Shown here: in pieces, positions 7,729 through 15,510 of the stretch
Numbering within the stretch: position 1 is the first letter of the stretch
Layout: every line of letters starts with the position of its first letter
Source of the DNA: Rhodospirillales bacterium
Lineage (GTDB): Bacteria; Pseudomonadota; Alphaproteobacteria; Acetobacterales; Acetobacteraceae
Length of the DNA stretch: 16,172 bases
Direction of reading: 5' to 3'
Assembly (NCBI GenBank): GCA_018971455.1
Contig: JAGXAV010000008.1
Span: 1 to 16,172, forward strand
Notes under the pieces: model-generated
Told to the model about the DNA's origin: nothing
Databases searched by the model: none
The model's input: only the letters and a program-made list of their open reading frames with translations
Made by a program: the position numbers and the translations under genes

Positions 7729-7757
7729 TTGACCACCCCGGATGGTCGGCGTATCTA
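7729..7757 (+). promoter_or_regulatory. Sigma70-type promoter of the phasin gene
   Basis: TTGACC (7729-7734) and TATCTA (7752-7757) are separated by exactly 17 bp and match the -35 and -10 consensus well. Transcription would start near 7764, inside the TGTTGC-AGC-GCAACA dyad, and leave a leader of about 100 nt before the phasin ATG at 7867. This also rules out the earlier in-frame start codon at 7762. Confidence 0.65.
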
Positions 7758-7762
7758 GCCCG

Positions 7763-7777
7763 TGTTGCAGCGCAACA
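7763..7777. promoter_or_regulatory. Operator-like dyad over the phasin start site (PhaR-type candidate)
   Basis: TGTTGC-AGC-GCAACA is a perfect 6-bp inverted repeat with a 3-bp spacer, placed over the predicted transcription start. TGC-rich palindromes at phasin promoters are the known kind of target of the polyhydroxyalkanoate-responsive repressor PhaR, and a site here would block transcription initiation. The regulator gene is not in this window, so its identity is inferred. Confidence 0.5.
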
Positions 7778-7866
7778 TGAACGTGAACCGGGTCTGGCTG
7801 GTGCGCGACGAAACGATGGACGCGGCGCCGAGGCTGACCCGGGTTGAAGGTATGGAGAGCAAAGTC

Positions 7867-8394
7867 ATGGCGATCAAGAAGAGCGTCGAGCCGGCGACCA
7901 AGCAGATCGAGACGGAAGCTGCCCCGGCTGAGGCGGTGACCAAGGGCTTCGGCGAGACCATTGCGGCACTGAAGACGAGCATGACCGGCGCGGCCGCCGG
8001 CTTCAAGAAAACCCAGGAAGAAGTGAAGATGAACATGGACAAGGCGATCAAGACGGCTGAGGAAATGGTGTCCTTCGGCCAGGGCAACGTCGAGGCGATC
8101 GTGAAGTCGGGCCAGATATGGAGCGCCGGCGTGCAGGATCTCTCCAAGAGCTTCGCTGCCACCGCGCAGGCCCAGCTCGACCAGACGGTGGCGACGATGA
8201 AGGCGCTGGCCGGCGTGAAGTCGCTCAAGGAGGCGATCGACCTGCAGGCCAACCTGACGCGCAACTCGGTCGAGACCGCCGTCGCGCAGACCGGCAAGCT
8301 GACCGATGCGTCGATGAAGCTCGCCGAGCAGGCTTTCGCGCCGATCACCGCCCGCGTGACGCTGGCCGTGGAGAAGTTCGGCCGCGCCGCCTGA
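7867..8394 (+). CDS. Phasin family protein (Phasin_2)
   Basis: A 175-residue, cysteine-free, strongly helical and amphipathic protein with many Ala, Lys and Gln residues and no signal peptide, typical of phasins that coat polyhydroxyalkanoate granules. The Phasin_2-like core runs about 60-165, with SFGQGNVEAIVKSGQIWSAG, LSKSFAATAQAQLDQTVATMKALAGVKSLKEAIDLQ and AEQAFAPITARVT. The N-terminal 25 residues are Lys/Glu/Ala-rich and likely disordered. The ATG at 7867 was chosen for the GGAGAG eight or so bases before it and the promoter upstream; an ATG at 7852 would add five residues. It has its own promoter and a strong terminator, so it is probably a single, highly expressed gene. No PHA synthase gene is in the window. 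Confidence 0.9.
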   Translation: MAIKKSVEPATKQIETEAAPAEAVTKGFGETIAALKTSMTGAAAGFKKTQEEVKMNMDKAIKTAEEMVSFGQGNVEAIVKSGQIWSAGVQDLSKSFAATAQAQLDQTVATMKALAGVKSLKEAIDLQANLTRNSVETAVAQTGKLTDASMKLAEQAFAPITARVTLAVEKFGRAA

Positions 8395-8419
8395 TCGCGC
8401 GCCGCTTCGAGGTTTGCAG

Positions 8420-8459
8420 CGAGGCCCGGGGCGCAAGCCCCGGGCCTCGTCTCGTTTGC
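8420..8459 (+). terminator. Rho-independent terminator of the phasin gene
   Basis: A perfect 13-bp GC stem (8420-8432 with 8437-8449) closed by a GCAA tetraloop is followed by GTCTCGTTT, 26 bp after the phasin stop. The stem is very strong; the T-tract is short and interrupted. Confidence 0.8.
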
Positions 8460-8583
8460 GCACCACGCGGGACGCGGGCCATGACCTGGCCGTGCCACTG
8501 GCCGTGACCCGGGGGAGGCGTGCGTGCGGTGGCGTCTTGTTGCCTCGCCGGCGCTGCCCATGTAGGTGCGACAGGAAGATGGT

Positions 8584-8612
8584 TTTCACCGGAAACCCGA
8601 GTTCGCTATGCT
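8584..8612 (+). promoter_or_regulatory. Possible clpS promoter
   Basis: TTTCAC (8584-8589) and TATGCT (8607-8612) are 17 bp apart and resemble -35 and -10 elements, in the gap after the phasin terminator and before clpS. Start would be near 8619, leaving about 47 nt of leader. The match is moderate and chance cannot be excluded. Confidence 0.35.
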
Positions 8613-8665
8613 TGCTGCCCGGCTTGGCGCGGCGTGCGGCCGGAGGGGATGTTTGAGCGGCAGGC

Positions 8666-8998
8666 ATGAGCGACACGGATAAGAACAAGAGCGGAACCAC
8701 CACGCCCAACACCGGGGTGGTGGTGAAGGCGCGCACCAAGACGCGCAAGCCGGCCATGTACAAAGTATTGATGCTGAACGACGATTACACGCCGATGGAG
8801 TTCGTCGTTCATGTGCTGGAGCGTTTCTTCCAGAAATCCCGCGAGGAGGCGACGCGCATCATGATGCACGTGCATCATCGCGGCGTCGGCGTCTGCGGCG
8901 TGTTCACCTATGAGGTGGCGGAGACGAAGGTGACCCAGGTGATGGACCTGGCGCGCCAGAACCAGCACCCGCTGCAATGCACGATCGAGAAGGACTGA
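8666..8998 (+). CDS. clpS: ATP-dependent Clp protease adaptor ClpS
   Basis: Adaptor that delivers proteins with destabilising N-terminal residues to ClpA for ClpAP degradation. The 110-residue protein has a disordered, Lys/Thr-rich N-terminal tail (1-30) and the ClpS core (31-108). The N-degron pocket is intact: Asn38-Asp39-Asp40 in [10 protein letters not shown], Met44 as the gate residue, and His70 in MMHVHHRG, followed by the highly conserved [16 protein letters not shown]. Upstream, a six-codon reading frame (8649-8669) ends in an ATGA overlap with the clpS start. The clpA gene follows on the same strand after 343 bp, the usual order clpS-clpA but more widely spaced than in many genomes. 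In species with two ClpS copies this type is the common ClpS1. Confidence 0.96.
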   Translation: MSDTDKNKSGTTTPNTGVVVKARTKTRKPAMYKVLMLNDDYTPMEFVVHVLERFFQKSREEATRIMMHVHHRGVGVCGVFTYEVAETKVTQVMDLARQNQHPLQCTIEKD

Positions 8999-9129
8999 CC
9001 AGGCGTTAAGGGCCGGGCCTGGCCGGGGGGGCGGCCGGGCACGATTGGCGCCTCGGTGCCGGGCCTGACCCGGGCGCGCGAAGAGCGGCTGGCCTGTGCA
9101 CATGCCGGCGGCCGCGTGCCCGGCCAAAC

Positions 9130-9160
9130 GGCGGGGTTTGATCCCGCCTCTCCACTTTTT
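9130..9160 (+). terminator. Possible terminator or attenuator downstream of clpS
   Basis: GGCGGG (9130-9135) and CCCGCC (9143-9148) make a 6-bp stem with a 7-nt loop, followed after 7 bases by a run of five T. It lies 131 bp after the clpS stop. The CCCGC arm could also pair with GCGGG at 9168-9172, which would compete with this stem. Confidence 0.45.
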
Positions 9161-9198
9161 AAGTTTTGCGGGCACAGATTGCAGGTGCGCGTGCTGAA

Positions 9199-9214
9199 CA
9201 TTCTTGAAAGAATG
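9199..9214. promoter_or_regulatory. Palindrome upstream of clpA
   Basis: CATTCTTGAAAGAATG is a perfect palindrome with 7-bp arms and a 2-bp centre, 127 bp before the clpA start. It contains CTTGAAA, which equals the -35 of heat-shock (sigma32) promoters, but no matching -10 follows at the right distance. It is more likely an operator for an unknown regulator than a promoter. Confidence 0.4.
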
Positions 9215-9341
9215 ATCGGCCAGAATGGCGCCGCCGCCACCGTGCCCGGCCGATGATCCGGGGTGCCGGCGCCGCCGGTCCGACTAGCCGAGCCGCCCGC
9301 CGATACAGGCTTGCACCATCGATACCAGGAGCGTCGTCCCC

Positions 9342-11687
<2,346 letters not shown>

Positions 11688-11702
11688 GACGGCGCCGAGG
11701 CG

Positions 11703-11732
11703 TCGCCGGCGGGATCGCCTCGCCGCCGGCGA
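11703..11732. terminator. Hairpin after clpA (convergent gap)
   Basis: TCGCCGGCGG and CCGCCGGCGA form a perfect 10-bp inverted repeat with a 10-nt loop, 15 bp after the clpA stop. There is no T-run. The remaining bases to 11849 hold no gene, and the facing hydrolase gene ends there, so the hairpin may end or protect transcripts from both sides. Confidence 0.5.
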
Positions 11733-11849
11733 ACGCCGTCTGCCCGTGGCGCTTGATCAAATCTGCGAGATTGGCAACGGCGTGCGGTGAGCGTGCCGGC
11801 GAGGGAGCCGTCGCAGACCCACTGATGCCGCCGCCGGAGATCAGCTCGG

Positions 11850-12644
11850 CTACGGCGTCATTGCGCGTGCGCGTGCCACCAGGGCCGAGCCGGGATTGCT
11901 CAATTCGGACGGAATGGTGAAGTGGTTATGGTTGGCCAGGATGTCCCATGTGCCGTTCCAGGCGGCGGCGATGGCGGCGGATTGGCGGTGATATTCCACG
12001 CCCTCGGCCTCGCCGACCACGGCATGCAGGGGCAGGCCGGGCGGCGGCAGGAATAGCGGAGAGAGGCGGCGGGCTTCGGCCGCGTCGAGATCGAGAGCCG
12101 CGTTGATGCTGGTGGCACGGAGCGGTTCGAGGTCGAACAGGCCGCTGATCGGCAGGGCGGCGGCGACCATGCCCGGCGGCAGGCCGTGGGCCGGCCAGTC
12201 GGTCGCCAGCAGCATCGCCGCCAGATGCCCGCCGGCGGAATGGCCGCTCGCGAGGATTTTGCGCCCGTGCCGGCGGTACAGGAAGGCGGCGCAATCGCGC
12301 AGCTGGCCGGTGAGAGTGGCCAGGCTGACCTGCGGGCAGAGATCGTAGGAGGGCATGGCGACGGCCACGCCGTGCGCGAGCAGGCCGCGCGCGAGGTGAC
12401 TGAAGAGGGAGCGGTCCAGCCGCTGCCAGTAGCCGCCATGAATGAACATGGCGAGCGGTGCGGCGCGCGCCGCGTCGGGCCAGAAGAGGTCGAGCGCGGT
12501 GCGTTCCGTGGGCCCGTAGGGCAGGCCGAGTTCGGCGTGGGGGTGTGCGGCGCGGAAGGCGGCGGCATCGCGCGCCCAGCCCGCGACGATGGCGGGGTGC
12601 TCCGGCACTTTCACCTGGTTGTTGTATTCAGCCTCCATGTCCAT
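11850..12644 (-). CDS. Alpha/beta hydrolase, kynurenine-formamidase/esterase-like
   Basis: A 264-residue alpha/beta hydrolase. The oxyanion-hole motif is HGGYW (69-73), the nucleophile Ser136 is in GHSAGGH, and the catalytic histidine is probably His241 in NHNHFTI. HGGYW near residue 70, LFDLEPLRATSINAAL and the late EYHRQSAAIAAAW are typical of the arylformamidase-like (BNA7/AFMID) group, which hydrolyses N-formylkynurenine or related amides and esters; many members have other or unknown substrates. AGGAGG lies 8 bases before the ATG at 12644. It is divergent from the bicupin dioxygenase gene with a 77-bp gap and so may share its regulation. No other kynurenine-pathway gene is in view, so a role in tryptophan breakdown is not supported by neighbours. 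Confidence 0.8.
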   Translation of the reverse strand: MDMEAEYNNQVKVPEHPAIVAGWARDAAAFRAAHPHAELGLPYGPTERTALDLFWPDAARAAPLAMFIHGGYWQRLDRSLFSHLARGLLAHGVAVAMPSYDLCPQVSLATLTGQLRDCAAFLYRRHGRKILASGHSAGGHLAAMLLATDWPAHGLPPGMVAAALPISGLFDLEPLRATSINAALDLDAAEARRLSPLFLPPPGLPLHAVVGEAEGVEYHRQSAAIAAAWNGTWDILANHNHFTIPSELSNPGSALVARARAMTP

Positions 12645-12721
12645 CGTCGGCGCCTCCTGGCGGCATGGTGGTCCTGCGCGCCCATGCGTGGCAAGCTGGG
12701 ACGTTCGCAGGGGAGGGCAGG

Positions 12722-13810
12722 ATGCGCGAAGACGTTCCCGGCCGGGCCAATGTCGCCGACACGCCGGAGCTTGACGCGTATTACGACGAGATCGCGGCGT
12801 TGGATGCCGGCGCGCTGTGGAATGTCGCCAACATCATCGAGCCGTGGGAGCCGCGTTCGAGTTCGGTGCCGATGCTGTGGCCCTATCGCAAGCTGCGCGC
12901 CCATGTGCTGCGCTCGCTCGAGCTGGTGACGCCGGAGCGGGCGGGGCGGCGGGTCGTCTATCTGGCCAATCCGGGACGGCGCGACGTCGCCGCGGCGGTG
13001 GGCTCGCTCTATACCGGGTTGCAGGTGATGAGTCCGGGTGAGAGCGCCTCGGCCCATCGCCATTCGACCTCGGCGCTGCGCTTCATCATGGAGGGCAGCG
13101 GCGCCTACACCATCGTCGATGGGCACAAGGTGACTCTGGGGCGGAATGATTTCGTGATCACGCCGAACGGCGCCTGGCACGAGCATGGCGTCGAGGCGGG
13201 AGGCAGCGTCTGCATCTGGCAGGACGGGCTCGACATTCCCCTGGTCAATGCGCTGGAGGCCAATTTCTTCCAGGTTCATCCGAAGCTGCGCCAGGAGGTG
13301 GACCATGCGGTGGATGACACCTCGGCGCGCTACGGCGGGCCGGGGCTGCGGCCTTCCACCGGGGCTTGGACGAAGGGGTATTCGCCGCTGCTGAAATACG
13401 AATGGGCGGCGACCTATGCGGCGCTGTGCGCGGCTGCCGCGGCGGGCGAGGGCTCGGCTTGCGACGGGGTGATGATGCAGTACGTGAACCCGCTGACCGG
13501 CGGGGCGGTGATGCAGACCATCGGGGCCGCGATGCAGCGCCTCGCACCGGGCGAGCACACGCAGGCGCATCGCCATACCGGCAGCGCCGTCTATCAGGTC
13601 GCCAAGGGGGCCGGATTTTCCGTCATCGGCGGGCGGCGCCTCGATTGGGAGGAGCGGGACATCTTCTGTGTGCCGTCATGGATGTATCACGAGCATGGCA
13701 ATGCCGCCGCGGACGAGGATGCCTGCCTGTTCCAGTTCAATGATCTTCCCGTCATGCATGCCCTCGGGCTCTACCGCGAGGAAGCCCATCCCGATGGCCG
13801 GCAGCGCTGA
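12722..13810 (+). CDS. Bicupin dioxygenase, gentisate 1,2-dioxygenase-like
   Basis: A 362-residue cytoplasmic protein with two cupin domains, the layout and length of gentisate/salicylate/1-hydroxy-2-naphthoate ring-cleaving dioxygenases. The N-terminal cupin carries likely Fe(II) ligands His112 and His114 (SAHRHSTSALRF) and His153 (NGAWHEHG). The C-terminal cupin also keeps metal-type histidines, His283, His285 (QAHRHTGS) and His323 (MYHEHG), so a second metal site is possible. FVITPNGAWHEHG and WQDGLDIPLVNALEANFFQ match family blocks. The start at 12722 follows GGGAGGGCAGG; upstream in-frame sequence is the shadow of the divergent gene. It is 17 bp upstream of an alpha/beta hydrolase gene. 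No maleylpyruvate isomerase or fumarylpyruvate hydrolase gene is nearby, so the substrate may not be gentisate. Confidence 0.85.
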   Translation: MREDVPGRANVADTPELDAYYDEIAALDAGALWNVANIIEPWEPRSSSVPMLWPYRKLRAHVLRSLELVTPERAGRRVVYLANPGRRDVAAAVGSLYTGLQVMSPGESASAHRHSTSALRFIMEGSGAYTIVDGHKVTLGRNDFVITPNGAWHEHGVEAGGSVCIWQDGLDIPLVNALEANFFQVHPKLRQEVDHAVDDTSARYGGPGLRPSTGAWTKGYSPLLKYEWAATYAALCAAAAAGEGSACDGVMMQYVNPLTGGAVMQTIGAAMQRLAPGEHTQAHRHTGSAVYQVAKGAGFSVIGGRRLDWEERDIFCVPSWMYHEHGNAAADEDACLFQFNDLPVMHALGLYREEAHPDGRQR

Positions 13811-13827
13811 AGGAGCCAGAGACAATC

Positions 13828-14709
13828 ATGCCACATGCGACAGCCGATGATGGGGTGAAGCTTTATTACGAGGAGACCGGCAGCGGCACGCCGGTGATCT
13901 TCGTGCACGAATTCGCCGGCGATTGCCGGAGCTGGGAGCCGCAGCTGCGCCATTTCGGCCAGCGCTATCGCGCCATCGCCTATAATGCGCGCGGGTATCC
14001 GCCGTCGGACGTGCCCGAGGACGTGGCGCGCTATTCGCAAAACCGGGCGGCCGATGATATCGGCGCAGTGCTCGATCATCTCGGCCTCAACCGCGCCCAT
14101 GTGGTGGGCCTGTCGATGGGCGGGTTCGCCACGCTGCATTTCGGGTTTCGCCATGCGCCGCGCGCGCGCTCGCTGACGGTGGCCGGGTGCGGCTATGGCG
14201 CGGATCCGGGCAAGCGGGAGAGATTTCGCGAGGAGGGGGCCGCGACCGTGGCGTTCATTCGCGAACACGGCATGGCGGCGTTTGCCGAGCGCTATGCCGT
14301 GGGGCCGACGCGGGTGCAGTTCCAGAACAAGAACCCGCGCGGCTTCGCCGAGTTCCAGCGGATGCTGGCCGAGCATTCGCCGACCGGCTCGGCGAACACG
14401 CAGCTGGGGGTGCAGCGCGAGCGGCCCTCGCTCTACGACCTCACCGCGCCGATGAAGGCGCTGCGCGTGCCGACGCTGGTGCTCTATGGCGACGAGGACT
14501 GGCCGTGCCTGCTGCCGGGCATTCTCATGAAGCAGACGATCCCGACAGCGGCCATGGCCGTGATGCCGAATTGCGGGCATGGCATCAACGCCGAGGATCC
14601 TGACCAGTTCAACCACATCGTCGGCGCGTTTCTTGCCCAGGTCGACGCCAATCGCTGGCCGGTGCGTGACGAGCGCGCCATGGTGGAGTCGATCACCGGC
14701 ATGCGGTGA
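13828..14709 (+). CDS. Alpha/beta hydrolase
   Basis: A 293-residue alpha/beta hydrolase-fold enzyme of the group that includes 3-oxoadipate enol-lactonase and haloalkane dehalogenase relatives. The nucleophile is Ser96 in GLSMGG; the acid is likely Asp222 or Asp224 in YGDEDWPC and the base is His251 in NCGHGINAEDP. The oxyanion strand is FVHEFAG rather than the common HG-x-x, as in several aromatic-catabolism hydrolases. AAGGAG stands 12 bases before the ATG. It follows the bicupin dioxygenase gene by 17 bp and is probably co-transcribed, so hydrolysis of a ring-cleavage product or a lactone is a reasonable inference. It ends 15 bp from the convergent aldolase gene, with no room for a separate terminator. 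Confidence 0.85.
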   Translation: MPHATADDGVKLYYEETGSGTPVIFVHEFAGDCRSWEPQLRHFGQRYRAIAYNARGYPPSDVPEDVARYSQNRAADDIGAVLDHLGLNRAHVVGLSMGGFATLHFGFRHAPRARSLTVAGCGYGADPGKRERFREEGAATVAFIREHGMAAFAERYAVGPTRVQFQNKNPRGFAEFQRMLAEHSPTGSANTQLGVQRERPSLYDLTAPMKALRVPTLVLYGDEDWPCLLPGILMKQTIPTAAMAVMPNCGHGINAEDPDQFNHIVGAFLAQVDANRWPVRDERAMVESITGMR

Positions 14710-14724
14710 CGGCGCGCCCCGCGC

Positions 14725-15492
14725 TCAGCTGCGCCAGGAGGGGTCCCGACGGTCGAGCAGGCGCAGCATGGCGGGCCATTCGAGCAGGCCGAAGGGGCGA
14801 CGGGTTCGGGGATCGTAGAGATGGGTCGCGTGGGCGACCGTCGCCGCGTCGGGCATGGTGAGCTCGGTGTTGGCCGCCATGGCGTCCACCTGCGCCTTGC
14901 AGGCCATTTCCAGCCAGTACATCGCGTTGAAGGCTTCCGCCGCGGTGGGGCCGGCGGTGAGCAGGCCGTGATTGCGCAGCACCATGAAGCGGGCATCGCC
15001 GAGATCGGCGACGAGGCGGGCGCGCTCGTCGAGGTCGACGGCCGGGCCCTCATAATCGTGGGTGGCGATCGGCATGCAGCGCATCGCCGTCTGGGTCAGC
15101 GGCAGCAGGCCGCATTTCATGGCGGAGACCGCCATGCCGGCGCGCGTATGGGTGTGGATGACGCAGGCGATGTCGGGCCGTGCGGCGTGCACGGCGCTGT
15201 GGATGACGTAGCCGGCATAGTTGATGCCGAGATCGGCATGCGGGTTGAGCAGGGTGTTGCCGGCGAGGTCGATGGTGATGAGGGAGGAGGCGGTGATCTC
15301 CTCGTACATCCAGCCGAACGGATTGATGAGGATGCGCTCGCCCTCGCCGGGGACGGCGACGGTGGCATGATTGTAGACGAGGTCGCTCATGCCGAAATGG
15401 GCGAGCAGGCGGTAGATGGCGGCACAGTCGAGCCGGGCCTGCCATTCCGCCTCGCTGACGCTGGCGCGGACGCTCTGAGCCATGTCGGGCAT
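14725..15492 (-). CDS. Class II aldolase/adducin family protein
   Basis: A 255-residue protein of the class II aldolase/adducin fold. Metal-binding histidines are seen in HTHTR (His113, His115) and NHG (His175), and the Glu64-Glu65 pair in YEEIT is in the region of the catalytic acid of fuculose-phosphate aldolase. SDLVYNHATVAV and the NPFGWMYEEITASSLI block match the adducin-like subgroup, whose bacterial members include aldolases, epimerases and also decarboxylases of dihydroxyphthalate type. GGAGGA precedes the ATG at 15492 by 7 bases. It lies 18 bp downstream of the amidase gene on the same strand and the two probably form one operon. The reaction cannot be told from sequence alone. Confidence 0.88.
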   Translation of the reverse strand: MPDMAQSVRASVSEAEWQARLDCAAIYRLLAHFGMSDLVYNHATVAVPGEGERILINPFGWMYEEITASSLITIDLAGNTLLNPHADLGINYAGYVIHSAVHAARPDIACVIHTHTRAGMAVSAMKCGLLPLTQTAMRCMPIATHDYEGPAVDLDERARLVADLGDARFMVLRNHGLLTAGPTAAEAFNAMYWLEMACKAQVDAMAANTELTMPDAATVAHATHLYDPRTRRPFGLLEWPAMLRLLDRRDPSWRS

Positions 15493-15510
15493 GTCGGGTT
15501 CCTCCGTTTT

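Larger units (their letters stand above)
7543..7866. other. Divergent control region between the D,D-carboxypeptidase and phasin genes
   Basis: This 324-bp gap holds no convincing gene. It is markedly more AT-rich in its middle (7600-7730) than its neighbours. On the plus strand it carries a sigma70-like promoter, a perfect dyad over the predicted start site, a second, imperfect TTGT..ACAA dyad upstream, and a GGCGGA-TT-TCCGCC palindrome at 7689-7702. The last 90 or so bases would be the phasin 5' untranslated leader. A minus-strand promoter for the carboxypeptidase is expected in 7580-7660, where TTAACC and TCATAT with 18-bp spacing on that strand are a weak candidate. Confidence 0.6.
8999..9341. 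other. Structured clpS-clpA intergenic region
   Basis: No convincing gene is found in these 343 bp. The 11-mer CGTGCCCGGCC occurs at 9115-9125 and 9241-9251, and its exact reverse complement at 9033-9043, so the transcript could fold in two mutually exclusive ways. A GGCGGG/CCCGCC hairpin with a nearby T-run lies at 9130-9160, and a palindrome with 7-bp arms at 9199-9214. The first 120 bases are extremely GC-rich; 9150-9215 is the most AT-rich part and a likely place for a clpA promoter, though no consensus pair is clear. Confidence 0.55.

Noticed and set aside
7762..7866. Longer phasin start (GTG at 7762 or ATG codons up to 7852)
   Set aside because: The GTG lies at or before the predicted transcription start and the extra residues are unlike phasins; GGAGAG before 7867 supports the later start.
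9129..9155. tRNA-like 3' end after clpS (T-arm-like GTTTGATC followed by CCTCTCCA, like a tRNA-Ser end)
   Set aside because: No matching acceptor 5' strand, D-arm or anticodon arm is found upstream, and the T-stem is mismatched when aligned as in a tRNA. The hairpin with T-run reading is simpler; an old attachment-site scar is not excluded but no integrase is present.
9056..9256. 66-codon plus-strand frame in the clpS-clpA gap
   Set aside because: No ribosome site, no recognisable motif, and it runs through the repeats and hairpins of the gap.
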